64,000 nucleotides of DNA from Nitrososphaeraceae archaeon (GTDB lineage Archaea > Thermoproteota > Nitrososphaeria > Nitrososphaerales > Nitrososphaeraceae): NCBI GenBank assembly GCA_009377575.1, contig WHTU01000001.1, forward strand, positions 62,001 to 126,000, written 5' to 3'. The notes beneath the pieces were generated by a model. That model made no database searches and was not told the origin of the DNA. It worked only from the letters and a program-made list of their open reading frames with translations. Positions 1 to 8,208 of the stretch are shown here, one piece after another. Within the stretch, counting starts at the first letter, position 1. Each line of letters opens with the position of its first letter. Position numbers and translations under genes: made by a program.

Positions 1-488
1 AAAGGTGCACCGATCAGCACAGATGTCGAAGCAATCATGATAGCCGAAACATCGAGATCTGCTTTAATCCCGTCTACAGAAATCAAATCCCTGTTTCTAG
101 TACCGTCTTGCGTTCTTCGCCTGAATATATCTTCAGGATCCGCGGTTATCATTACTAAATGTGTAGGAGACAATATCTCCAACAGATTCTTGGGCAAACC
201 GGGGTACCTCCCCTCCTTTGTATTTATAAAAAGATGAGTATCGATCAATACATTGCGATTTTGGACTGCTTTGATACTATTGGCCGCCAATACTTGAAGA
301 CTTCTTTGCTTCTGTACCGGTAGTCTTCGCATCTCATCCCTATCTTTAACACCTAGCTTGCTGGCCTCATCTAACATCGCCGAACCAAATACTATCACTT
401 GAGTCATTAATCCTCTTTTACTTAGGGATTCGACAGCCTTACTGATAACGGTAGTTTTGCCTACACCAGGAATTCCAACGATGACCAT
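1..488 (-). CDS. adkA: Archaeal adenylate kinase (AdkA type), C-terminus cut by window edge
   Basis: Archaeal adenylate kinases interconvert ATP + AMP and 2 ADP in the cytoplasm. Reading from an ATG at 488 gives an uninterrupted frame to the window edge. It opens with MVIVGIPGVGKTT, a P-loop at the very N-terminus as in the archaeal AdkA family, and later shows LIDTHLFI and FRRRTQDGTRNRD, the arginine-rich lid-type segment. About 162 codons are present of a family length near 190-200. The gene lies 19 nt behind secY on the same strand, which is the usual archaeal order (uL15-secY-adk), so it is probably in the same transcript. The 3' end lies outside the window. Confidence 0.88.
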   Translation of the reverse strand, partial: MVIVGIPGVGKTTVISKAVESLSKRGLMTQVIVFGSAMLDEASKLGVKDRDEMRRLPVQKQRSLQVLAANSIKAVQNRNVLIDTHLFINTKEGRYPGLPKNLLEILSPTHLVMITADPEDIFRRRTQDGTRNRDLISVDGIKADLDVSAIMIASTSVLIGAP

Positions 489-507
489 ACGACAGAAAAA
501 AGAATTG

Positions 508-1947
508 CTATTTTCTTCCAAGTAGGGCCGCCAATTTTGGCATGTGAATTTCGACTTGCTCTTTTACGAGAAGATTATGGTAATTGACCATGATATCTAC
601 CATTAAAAGTACTCCTATCCCAGTACCGAAAACATTCAATACATCAGAAGTAGCCGCAAGTAGACCTATTACTACACCTCCAATTATTGTTACTGAAGGA
701 ATATACCGATTAAGCAAGGTCTCAACAGATCCTTCTGAACGTCTAAATCCTGGTACTTGAACGTCTGCATCAAGTAAATTCTTAGCCGCAGCTTTGGGAG
801 ACAGACCACCAAGTTCAACCCATAGTTTAGCAAATACTGTTACAATTGTAGTGAGAAAGATAATATACACGACCGCCCGTACGGGATCTTGAACTGTAGC
901 CTCAAGGCTTCTAGGGGGGGTCATGTAATACAGTATTCCTCCAATTGGACTTTGGGGATCTTCAGGATTGTACTGCGCTACTAAATTAAATGCAGGATTC
1001 GAATTCTGAGGATTATAATTTGCCCACAACATTTGGCCCATAAAAATCGCATTGGCTGATAACGCGGATGCCAAAATTACGGGAATGACCGAAGTATACA
1101 GCAGCTTGATGGGATAGACAGCCTTAAATCCTCTGTACTTAGTTGAGATGATAGGAATGTCTATGTGAATTCCCTGAACGTATACTATACTTGCTATCAC
1201 TAAAGCAGTGATTATTAAACTAAAGATGCTCGGTAGCTGGCCTGATCTGAATAGCGCGTCCTCTAAATTCCCGTTCATAGCTGATTCCACCATGAAAGGA
1301 ATAACACCAACGCTTCCGCCATCTGGTGCTGGAATCGGACTGATTACCGCCCACCATATGCCTTGAGCAACTCCTGCCATAATGAAAAGGCTTAAGCCCG
1401 ATCCTAAACCCCATCCCTTTTGCACTAGCTCATCTAGCAGCATAACTATCAAGCTAGCACCTATCAGCTGAGCAATAACGATTGCGACAAATTCAGGCTG
1501 TGCAACTAACCCGCCGTACACACTTGCTCCGTAAAGCACCCCTTCCGCTACAATAACAATAATGGTAACAAGTTTTGTAGCCGAGGTGAATAAAGCTCTA
1601 TCATCAGGATTCTTGAAGTTAAGATTAATTATCTGGGATCCCTTAAGAAGCTGCATTAACAGACCTGCTGTGACTATTGGTCCTATGCCTAATTCTAATA
1701 ATGTTCCCTGCTGAGCAGCAAAGATTACTCTAGCGAAAGCAAGGAAATCAAATGCAGGATCATCGGTGACACCGTAAAGTGGGACTTGCCCCATAATCAG
1801 ATATATAAAGAGAGCAATGCCACACCATACAAACTTCTCAGTAAGGGTTAGCTTCTTCTTGGGCTTCTCGACCTGAGGTATGTAAGTAGATACGCTCTTT
1901 ACAACGCGCCGAAAAATACTCTCGCTTTTCTCAACTGATTTCTTCAT
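508..1947 (-). CDS. secY: Preprotein translocase subunit SecY (Sec61 alpha)
   Basis: This is the channel-forming subunit of the Sec translocon in the cytoplasmic membrane. The 479-residue protein has many hydrophobic segments consistent with the ten-helix SecY fold. GIGPIVTAGLLMQLLKGS near residues 106-123 matches the conserved TM2 plug region, and the C-terminal half contains GFRRSEGSVETLLNRYIP, the cytosolic loop that contacts the ribosome. Its start overlaps the end of uL15 by 17 nt, indicating translational coupling. Its partner SecE is encoded far away, at 61121-61303. Confidence 0.95.
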   Translation of the reverse strand: MKKSVEKSESIFRRVVKSVSTYIPQVEKPKKKLTLTEKFVWCGIALFIYLIMGQVPLYGVTDDPAFDFLAFARVIFAAQQGTLLELGIGPIVTAGLLMQLLKGSQIINLNFKNPDDRALFTSATKLVTIIVIVAEGVLYGASVYGGLVAQPEFVAIVIAQLIGASLIVMLLDELVQKGWGLGSGLSLFIMAGVAQGIWWAVISPIPAPDGGSVGVIPFMVESAMNGNLEDALFRSGQLPSIFSLIITALVIASIVYVQGIHIDIPIISTKYRGFKAVYPIKLLYTSVIPVILASALSANAIFMGQMLWANYNPQNSNPAFNLVAQYNPEDPQSPIGGILYYMTPPRSLEATVQDPVRAVVYIIFLTTIVTVFAKLWVELGGLSPKAAAKNLLDADVQVPGFRRSEGSVETLLNRYIPSVTIIGGVVIGLLAATSDVLNVFGTGIGVLLMVDIMVNYHNLLVKEQVEIHMPKLAALLGRK

Positions 1948-2365
1948 TCAGTACTATATCGCCTCCAGCTAATTCGATCTTTTGCTTTGCAGTCGCAGAG
2001 ACTTTAGCTACACGTACTACGATAGGTTTCAGGAGCGTTCCTCCTCCCAAGAGCTTGTCATAGCCAATCGATCTCAGATCTAAGACTAACTTTCCATGCT
2101 CGTTCGTAGTGCCGAACCGCGACGCCAAATCGTTTACGTCTCTCAAATTAACCCACCGATTTAATCTATTTTGCCTTGTTGACTTTGTAGAATCGTGTCC
2201 AAAATGATCAGGTTCTTCAATGACGGTTCTAATCCAAAAGTGTTTGTGTTTCCCCGCGCCGCCAATTCCACCTCGGCTACCAGATTGCCTATGTTGTCCT
2301 ATCTGTCCCCAGCCACAAAACCTACTCCCCCTTTGTCTTCGACTCTTTCTGAATCTAGTAGCCAT
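1931..2365 (-). CDS. rpl15: Ribosomal protein uL15
   Basis: This is a large-subunit ribosomal protein. The N-terminal 45 residues are rich in Arg and Gly (RKSRRQRGSRFCGWGQIGQHR, then SRGGIGGAGKHKH), the extended rRNA-binding tail of archaeal uL15. The C-terminal part (LDLRSIGYDKLLGGG, then IVLNEEIS) is the globular domain. The length of 144 aa is normal. It sits between uL30 and secY as in other archaeal spc operons, and its 3' end overlaps the secY start. Confidence 0.93.
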   Translation of the reverse strand: MATRFRKSRRQRGSRFCGWGQIGQHRQSGSRGGIGGAGKHKHFWIRTVIEEPDHFGHDSTKSTRQNRLNRWVNLRDVNDLASRFGTTNEHGKLVLDLRSIGYDKLLGGGTLLKPIVVRVAKVSATAKQKIELAGGDIVLNEEIS

Positions 2366-2453
2366 AATCAGTTACTTCTCTCCCACGCTCAAACTCAACG
2401 ACTTGGTGTTGGAAATGGGTCTAACCTTAAATAAGTCTTGCTCCACAACTCTC

Positions 2454-2912
2454 TCACATCATTTTCTTAACAAGATCGATCAACAATATGTTCTCTCCAA
2501 GTATTCCATTTTGAGTTGTTTGCTTCTTGACAGACTTCTTGAACCCACCTCGAGGTGGATTCAATGCGAACCATGGTTTTATACCATTGAGTTTGGAGAG
2601 GACTACTGCATCGTTTGCTATATCAATCGCAAGTTTGTCCAAATTGCCATATTCTTTGGGTAAATCAGATTCTCTCAATGGCTGAGATGCAGTCTTCCTA
2701 CCTTTCTTATCTAGGAGATCTTTCACTGTCTCATTATCAACGCGACACCACGTCACAAGTTGCCTTATTCTATTTAACATACCTGAATATTCTGTACTTT
2801 CTGGCACAATTGTCGCTCTGAATTTCTTTGAAAGATTAAGACTTTCTAATGTAGTATTGGCCCAATATGGCACATTAACCGTACCGCGCATCCTAACAAC
2901 CAAGTAAGCCAT
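2454..2912 (-). CDS. rpl30: Ribosomal protein uL30 (archaeal L30/L7-type)
   Basis: This is a large-subunit ribosomal protein. It opens with AYLVVRMRGTVNVPYW, the conserved uL30 ferredoxin-like strand, followed by TLESLNLSKKFRATIVPES. Archaeal and eukaryotic uL30 carry a C-terminal extension, here ending in GGFKKSVKKQ and a hydrophobic tail. The 152-aa length matches archaeal relatives. It sits 17 nt downstream of uS5. The 88-nt gap to uL15 shows no further gene. Confidence 0.93.
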   Translation of the reverse strand: MAYLVVRMRGTVNVPYWANTTLESLNLSKKFRATIVPESTEYSGMLNRIRQLVTWCRVDNETVKDLLDKKGRKTASQPLRESDLPKEYGNLDKLAIDIANDAVVLSKLNGIKPWFALNPPRGGFKKSVKKQTTQNGILGENILLIDLVKKMM

Positions 2913-2929
2913 TATTCTTACAGCACTCC

Positions 2930-3541
2930 CTATCCTTTACTATATGTGCTCCGCAGAGCGTCAAATATAGCCTTTGTAGTCGAAGACATTGTACTAGTTG
3001 ATCCAAATGATTTCGTCCATGCATCAGTTAAGCCGGCGAGTTTTAATAAACTCCGTATATGCTCCCCAGCTACAAGCCCAAGGCCTCTTGGCCCCGGAAT
3101 AATTTCTATAGTTACACTCCCACCTCTACCTCTTACCTTGAAGGGAATAGAATGGCTTTGATCACACCGACACTCCCAACTTCCACAACCACGCTTCACT
3201 GGGATGACGTTCAAGAAGGCCGTATTAGTCGCTTTATCTATTGCAATCCGCATCTGAGATGCCTTACCCTTTCCAATCCCAAACCATCCTGCTTCGTTCC
3301 CAACTGCTACAACAGCATTAAATCTTGTCATTTCTCCAGCATCCGTCTGTTTCTGCACAATCCCAACGTGTACAACCTGACTTCGAATGTCTGGAAGAAG
3401 GCGCTTTATAATCTCTGATTCTTGTATCCTGAGTCCATTTTCGTAGACTTCGTCCATCGAGTTTATCTTCCCACTGGCCACCAACAAGCCCAAGGATGTC
3501 CTAGGTATCCACTCAGAATTTTGCTGATTCTGTCGGCTCAT
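2930..3541 (-). CDS. rps5: Ribosomal protein uS5
   Basis: This is a small-subunit ribosomal protein that helps decoding fidelity and mRNA entry. Residues about 70-105 carry the double-stranded-RNA-binding-like S5 domain (FNAVVAVGNEAGWFGIGKGK). The C-terminal domain has VTIEIIPGPRGLGLVAGEH and GSTSTMSSTTKAIFDALR, typical of archaeal S5. The 203-aa length is usual. It lies 16 nt downstream of uL18 in the minus-strand operon. Confidence 0.95.
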   Translation of the reverse strand: MSRQNQQNSEWIPRTSLGLLVASGKINSMDEVYENGLRIQESEIIKRLLPDIRSQVVHVGIVQKQTDAGEMTRFNAVVAVGNEAGWFGIGKGKASQMRIAIDKATNTAFLNVIPVKRGCGSWECRCDQSHSIPFKVRGRGGSVTIEIIPGPRGLGLVAGEHIRSLLKLAGLTDAWTKSFGSTSTMSSTTKAIFDALRSTYSKG

Positions 3542-3557
3542 TTCAACCTACTCCAAC

Positions 3558-4157
3558 TCACTTCTCTTTGCCTGCTACTGAATCTATTCCGTCTGTTGAA
3601 GCAATAGCATCCTTAACTTTGTGTACATAGCTACTATACTGAGTAGGATCAAAGTTATTAGCGATTAATTTTGAAAAACGGCTATTGTAAGCGTCTTTAT
3701 TCTCATCTTGTAGATTTCGGGCATATTCTGCAATGTGATTTCCCACCAGGCGTTCTTCTGGTGGAAATGAAGAATCGGATGCAGGAACTTTCATCCCAGA
3801 ATCAATTATACCTTTAAGACAGGCAGCGACCCGAGACGTAAATGGATTCTTTCCGGTATAGAGGATAGCCTCGTCTACCTTCTTTCGCAGCGACTTCTTG
3901 CCCAATAACAGGCCTGTCAAATAACATGCGGGGAGAGAATTTAGAGAACCGTTCCAACCGAATCTTGTAAGTTCTCTGCTATGAGACGATGTGATAGTAA
4001 CATCCCCCTTCGACATCGGGTATGCGATCTGAGCTTGAACGTTCTCGTCGCTGACGGTTATGGTAACAAATTTTCTTCTCGAGAGAAGGAGTGCGGCCCT
4101 CTTCCTGTAATTGGTTCGACCATTTCTAATCCTCTTGAGTGTTGCAATATAACCCAT
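3558..4157 (-). CDS. rpl18: Ribosomal protein uL18
   Basis: This 5S rRNA-binding large-subunit protein starts MGYIATLKRIRNGRTNYRKR, matching archaeal uL18, where an early RR-x-G-x-T-x-YRKR stretch contacts 5S rRNA. AACLKGIIDSGMKVP and a lysine-rich end follow. It is the first gene of the minus-strand spc block here. In many archaea this operon continues upstream with uL6, eL32 and eL19; here the next gene upstream is larB, so the block is broken at this point. TATA-like sequences lie directly upstream. Confidence 0.92.
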   Translation of the reverse strand: MGYIATLKRIRNGRTNYRKRAALLLSRRKFVTITVSDENVQAQIAYPMSKGDVTITSSHSRELTRFGWNGSLNSLPACYLTGLLLGKKSLRKKVDEAILYTGKNPFTSRVAACLKGIIDSGMKVPASDSSFPPEERLVGNHIAEYARNLQDENKDAYNSRFSKLIANNFDPTQYSSYVHKVKDAIASTDGIDSVAGKEK

Positions 4158-4183
4158 TATATTATCATCTTACACCTTTCAAG

Positions 4184-4193
4184 TAATTATAAC
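4184..4193 (-). promoter_or_regulatory. TATA-like element ahead of the uL18-adkA block
   Basis: On the minus strand the sequence reads GTTATAATTA, centred about 26 nt before a start point near 4163, a few bases ahead of the uL18 ATG. A second A/T-rich candidate, TTTATAAAGG at about 4208-4217, lies further upstream. No experimental start is known, so either may be used. Confidence 0.4.
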
Positions 4194-4233
4194 CAACGAC
4201 TGAAAAGCCTTTATAAACGTTTGAGAAAGCCTC

Positions 4234-5064
4234 CTAGCTTACAACTCCATGAGAACAAGTACGAAGCGAATCATCTTTTCTGGGATGAATCATGGACATC
4301 CTTTTGCAGATTAGAGCTGCAAACGCTCCTGCACCGATGCCATTATCGATATTCATGACGGCCAATCCAAATGTGCAGGTCTGTAGCATTGATGTCAAAG
4401 CTCCGATGCCTCCAGACCCCATCCCGTAGCCGATTGATGTAGGCACTCCTATGACCGGGACATCCACCAACGCTGAAATGACTGATGGAAGCGCCCCTTC
4501 CATTCCAGCTACTACTACGACAGCCTCTACGTTTTTTTCTATTATGCTTCTTAAGGCCGGAAGCAGCCGATGGAGTCCCGCTATTCCAACGTCATAGGAC
4601 AGATCAGCAACGCAGCCCATAGCTTTGGCCATCATTCTCGCCTCCTCTGCGATAGGGATGTCCGAGGTCCCCGCGCAAATAATCCCAATTTGAGGACTAT
4701 TTTCAGCGAGTGTGAGTTCTTTCGCCGAAACCAGAATGGTGGTCCCACGCCTCGCTGTCTCAGTCATATACCCTTCCTGCTTCAACTGAGTGGAGAGTTT
4801 GGTAAAGACTTCCTGGGATGCCTTTGTAATGAGGGCCAGGCCAGTTTTCTGCAACGTCATTAGTGTAATTTCATACAGATCATTGTATTGCTTATTTAAT
4901 GCAAGGATAACCTCTGGACAACCCCTTCGTGTCTCCCTTTGTACGTCAAGACGTGCTATGTTCTCCCCTATGTATCCAATGTTTTCAATAGAAATTTCTC
5001 TTTGAATTTCGTTAATTCCGATTTCGCCATTGGAATATTTTTTCATCAACCGGCTCAGATCCAT
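4234..5064 (-). CDS. larB: LarB, pyridinium-3,5-biscarboxylate mononucleotide synthase (nickel-pincer cofactor)
   Basis: LarB carboxylates and hydrolyses nicotinate adenine dinucleotide, the first step of nickel-pincer nucleotide (NPN) synthesis. The 276-aa protein ends in a PurE-like domain. AGTSDIPIAEEARMMAKAMG (about 130-150) and GMEGALPSVISALVDVPVIG match the carboxylase fold. The CTFGLAVMNIDNG segment supplies the family cysteine, here Cys230, which attacks the substrate in studied LarB proteins. The N-terminal 100 residues are the usual LarB-specific part. It follows mdh by 33 nt on the same strand and diverges from larC/larE. PurE itself is a less likely reading because of the N-terminal domain and the NIDNG motif. 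Confidence 0.85.
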   Translation of the reverse strand: MDLSRLMKKYSNGEIGINEIQREISIENIGYIGENIARLDVQRETRRGCPEVILALNKQYNDLYEITLMTLQKTGLALITKASQEVFTKLSTQLKQEGYMTETARRGTTILVSAKELTLAENSPQIGIICAGTSDIPIAEEARMMAKAMGCVADLSYDVGIAGLHRLLPALRSIIEKNVEAVVVVAGMEGALPSVISALVDVPVIGVPTSIGYGMGSGGIGALTSMLQTCTFGLAVMNIDNGIGAGAFAALICKRMSMIHPRKDDSLRTCSHGVVS

Positions 5065-5097
5065 TCGTAACCACTGGGCCTCTCGATGATAAAAGCA

Positions 5098-6012
5098 TTA
5101 CACATGCAACTCGTTAATTGCAGTTTTGACGCTTCTTACTCCTCTATCAAACATGTCTTTTTCCAAACTGTCAAGTTCTAGCTCGACTATCTTCTCGATA
5201 CCATTTGCACCGAGTATAACTGGAACCCCAAGACAAACATCTGAAGCACCATATTCTCCGTCCAAAAGGGCCGAGACAGGTATGAGACTTTTTCTATCTC
5301 TTACAATAGATTCAATCATTGCTGCAATGGCATTACCAGGGGCGTGAATTGTTGCACCTTTTAGCGAGATAACTTCAGCAGCAATCTTCCTGGTAGATTC
5401 CAAGGTGGTCAAGATTTGTTCGGGTGACAAGAATGTGGTTAGCGGAATTCCTGCTGCTGAAGAAAACCTAGGAAGAGGAAGCATGTTCTCGCCATGTTCT
5501 CCGATCACCATCGCGCTAATGGAACCCCTCGAAAATCCAGTGATCTCGTGAATGAAACTCTTGAATCTCGAAAGATCAAGCATGTTACCCATTCCCATTA
5601 CCCTACTCCTGCCTGTTCCAAGAAGTTTTAAGGTCAAATACGTCATTGGGTCAACAGGATTTGTGACAACGATCACAATTGCTCGACTAACCAACGATCG
5701 TATCTTGGTAGCTATCTCTTTAATGATATTTGCATTCGTTGTCAGGAGGTCCATTCTAGTCATTCCGGGTTTTCTGCCTACCCCTGCGACCAATACGATG
5801 ATGTCCGAGCCTTTCATGTCCGCGTACTCGTTTGAACCTCTCACACTGCAATCGATCCCTAATTCAGACAACTGATGATTTATGTCCAGAGCCTCGCCCT
5901 GGGGAAGTCCCTTGACGATATCCAATAAAAGAACATCTCCTAACTTTCGCAGACAAGAGTTCAATGCTGCAGACGCCCCGACTTTACCCGACCCGACAAC
6001 AGTTATATTCAT
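5098..6012 (-). CDS. mdh: Malate dehydrogenase (LDH/MDH superfamily)
   Basis: This enzyme oxidises malate to oxaloacetate with NAD(P)+. The protein (304 aa) has the Rossmann motif GSGKVG (7-12) and Asp31 at the end of strand beta-2, which favours NAD. The substrate loop GRKPGMTR places Arg80 at the specificity position; Arg there marks malate rather than lactate dehydrogenase. TNPVDPMTY (117-125), Asp146/Arg149 in LDLSRF and the catalytic His173 in GEHGENM are all present. It lies in an operon-like pair with larB and is transcribed away from larC. The enzyme could serve the TCA or dicarboxylate part of the 3HP/4HB cycle. Confidence 0.92.
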   Translation of the reverse strand: MNITVVGSGKVGASAALNSCLRKLGDVLLLDIVKGLPQGEALDINHQLSELGIDCSVRGSNEYADMKGSDIIVLVAGVGRKPGMTRMDLLTTNANIIKEIATKIRSLVSRAIVIVVTNPVDPMTYLTLKLLGTGRSRVMGMGNMLDLSRFKSFIHEITGFSRGSISAMVIGEHGENMLPLPRFSSAAGIPLTTFLSPEQILTTLESTRKIAAEVISLKGATIHAPGNAIAAMIESIVRDRKSLIPVSALLDGEYGASDVCLGVPVILGANGIEKIVELELDSLEKDMFDRGVRSVKTAINELHV

Positions 6013-6087
6013 CTATTGTTCAAAAATACGCCCCATGTCGCTAATAAAAGTCTTTTAATCCTTTCCTACAAGCACTGACACGAATAC

Positions 6088-6100
6088 AAAATAAATATAC
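6088..6100 (+). promoter_or_regulatory. TATA box for larC-larE
   Basis: The A/T block AAAATAAATATAC is centred about 26-28 nt before a predicted start near 6121-6125, which leaves only a few bases before the TTG start of larC. This is the leaderless arrangement common in archaea. The mdh-larB pair reads away from the same 115-bp intergenic region. Confidence 0.55.
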
Positions 6101-6127
6101 ATTTGTCCTTATTATTAGAATTAGTCC

Positions 6128-7390
6128 TTGCCAAAAATTGCAGTGTTTGATTCACAAATTTCAGGTATATCGGGTGATATGTTTCTTTCATCCCTCATTG
6201 ATGCAGGGTCGGAGAGAAAAGGAGTTCTTGACTCAATCTATGCATGTGAGGGGTTCTTGGAAGGTGTCAGGATCTTGGAAGCAAGATTTGAAAAGGTAAA
6301 ATCGAGGGGGATCAAAGCAACCCGATTTTTTCTCAAAACTACAGATAGTAAAACCAGTAGAAAAGGGAGTGAACTTATTACTGCTGCCTCTCGCTGTTGC
6401 GCGCACTTGGATTTAGATCGACAAACTAGTTCATATATTCAGAATTCTATGAAAACTCTGGTTCTTGCCGAATCTAAAATTCACGGTCAGAGTGTTGAGG
6501 CGGTTAACCTCCACGAAACATCAAATATCGACACATTGGTCGACTTAGTAGGATCAGGCATTGCTGCTAGAAGTCTTGATCTCTTCTCTTCGAATGTCTA
6601 CTCAACGGCGATCGCAACAGGTAGCGGTTTGACACATTTCTCGCACGGAATTGTCCAAAATCCAACCAACGCGGTATTACAAATCTTTTTGGGCAGACCA
6701 TTTATTCTTACAGCTGGGTACTCGGATACCGAAACAACGACTCCTACTGGTGCTACTCTACTCGCAAATCTTTGTAAAGGGAGTGTAAGTAGATACCCAG
6801 ATTTGCAGCCTGAAAGAATCGGATTCGGTGCAGGTTCTAAAGATCTTGGACAGATTGCAAATGTGACAAGATTTGTGATGGGAACCTCCCATTCATCATT
6901 CAAGTATGGGAATGATACTGTGATTGTAGTGGAAACGAATGTAGATGATATCACAGGAGAGAACCTAGGAGCTTTAATCGAACGTTTGAGCATGACTGAG
7001 ACAAAGGATGTAACTGTCATACCTGGCCTTTCTAAGAAGAACAGACCGAATTATACGATTAGAATCATTACTGATTACACCCACTTGGATACTATATTAG
7101 ATATTCTCTTTATGGAAACTGGGACTTTGGGCGTACGGATTCAAGAAACGAATAGGATAGTATTAAGCAGAGATACAGTAAGCATGAAATGCAAGATATT
7201 GAATGTTGAATTTAGTATACACGTGAAGGTTTCTAAAGACTCTGACGGAAATATGGTGAATGCCAAACCAGAGTTTGAGGACGTTAGGAAAATCTCCAGA
7301 GTATTAAGAATACCTTTAAGAGTGGCAAATCAGTTAGCTTTATCTGAGATTCAAATTAGGTTTGGAGATAAATTCCATACGCGAGCTTGA
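6128..7390 (+). CDS. larC: LarC, nickel insertion enzyme for the nickel-pincer nucleotide
   Basis: LarC is a CTP-dependent cyclometallase that inserts Ni(II) into the dithiolated pincer nucleotide. The 420-aa frame begins with a TTG codon (PKIAVFDSQISGISGDMFL), matching the LarC N-terminus D-x-x-x-G-x-SGDM. Further family segments are NLHETSNIDTLVDLVGSG (about 127-144) and TTTPTGATLLANL (about 199-211). The C-terminal half, including VIVVETNVDDITGE and FMETGTLGVRIQET, is the ferredoxin-like LarC2 part. Full length in one frame means no frameshift is needed, unlike the split larC1/larC2 of lactobacilli. Its 3' end overlaps larE by 29 nt. Confidence 0.88.
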   Translation: MPKIAVFDSQISGISGDMFLSSLIDAGSERKGVLDSIYACEGFLEGVRILEARFEKVKSRGIKATRFFLKTTDSKTSRKGSELITAASRCCAHLDLDRQTSSYIQNSMKTLVLAESKIHGQSVEAVNLHETSNIDTLVDLVGSGIAARSLDLFSSNVYSTAIATGSGLTHFSHGIVQNPTNAVLQIFLGRPFILTAGYSDTETTTPTGATLLANLCKGSVSRYPDLQPERIGFGAGSKDLGQIANVTRFVMGTSHSSFKYGNDTVIVVETNVDDITGENLGALIERLSMTETKDVTVIPGLSKKNRPNYTIRIITDYTHLDTILDILFMETGTLGVRIQETNRIVLSRDTVSMKCKILNVEFSIHVKVSKDSDGNMVNAKPEFEDVRKISRVLRIPLRVANQLALSEIQIRFGDKFHTRA

Positions 7391-8198
7391 AGGGTCAGGT
7401 CAGAAATACGATCTGTTGCTCAGATGGTTCGACGCGATCAATGACAAAGTAGTTGTTGCCCTTTCTGGCGGAGTAGATAGCGCCGTTGTTGCATTAGCTG
7501 CTCAGATGAAATTGGGCCAGAAAGCTATGGCGGTAACAGCAAATTGTACTACTACCTCGGAAGAGGAATTGAAGAGTGCTATTCTAGTAGCTAAGGAATT
7601 AGGGATTAGGCATGAAATAGTTGAGTACAATGTGCTCTCGAATCAAAATTTCACAAGAAACGACAATGCTCGATGTTATCACTGTCGAAAAGACTTGGCG
7701 CTCCATTTGGTTGCCAAAGGAAAGGAAAATGGGGCCAAAAGTATTGTCGACGGGACACATGTGGATGATCTAGGGGATCATAGACCCGGAATCATAGCTT
7801 TGCAGGAGGCAGGTGTACGACATCCTCTGCTGGAAGTCGGCCTAGATAAATCGGATATTCGAAAAATCGCTGAATACTTCAACCTATCCGTCTCTGGTAA
7901 ACCCGCAAATTCTTGCTTAGCTTCCAGAATCCCGCACGGAAGGGAAATAACGCATTCATTGATTTCTAGGATTGAGAAGGCCGAATCCATAGTAAAGACG
8001 ATCTTCGGCGTAGCACAAGTCAGAGTTAGAGATCATGGTGAGCTTGCCCGGATTGAAGTAGGAATTGATGAACTTCATAGGTTGTTTGACGTTAGAAAGT
8101 TGGGAGAAGCTGACCAGATGATCAAAGAACTTGGTTTCAGATACGTTTCGGTCGACATGAAAGGATATAGACAGGGAAGTCTAGTTGTTGTGAAATAG
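7362..8198 (+). CDS. larE: LarE, ATP-dependent sulfur transferase for the nickel-pincer nucleotide
   Basis: LarE adenylates the pyridinium dicarboxylate and installs the sulfur atoms that bind nickel. The PP-loop SGGVDS is at residues 35-40. RCYHCRKDL (Cys105, Cys108) and PANSCLASRIPHG (Cys185) match the family; Cys185 corresponds to the sacrificial cysteine of lactobacillar LarE. The start ATG overlaps larC, giving a coupled pair. A cysteine desulfurase follows 10 nt later, which may provide sulfur or restore the enzyme; that link is an inference from position only. Confidence 0.88.
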   Translation: MEINSIRELEGSGQKYDLLLRWFDAINDKVVVALSGGVDSAVVALAAQMKLGQKAMAVTANCTTTSEEELKSAILVAKELGIRHEIVEYNVLSNQNFTRNDNARCYHCRKDLALHLVAKGKENGAKSIVDGTHVDDLGDHRPGIIALQEAGVRHPLLEVGLDKSDIRKIAEYFNLSVSGKPANSCLASRIPHGREITHSLISRIEKAESIVKTIFGVAQVRVRDHGELARIEVGIDELHRLFDVRKLGEADQMIKELGFRYVSVDMKGYRQGSLVVVK

Positions 8199-8208
8199 GG
8201 AAATAGTA

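Noticed and set aside
1220-1414. Extra small frames inside secY, rpoA, rpoB, topoisomerase VI and other long genes
   Set aside because: They lie antisense or out of frame within clearly conserved proteins and are chance frames.
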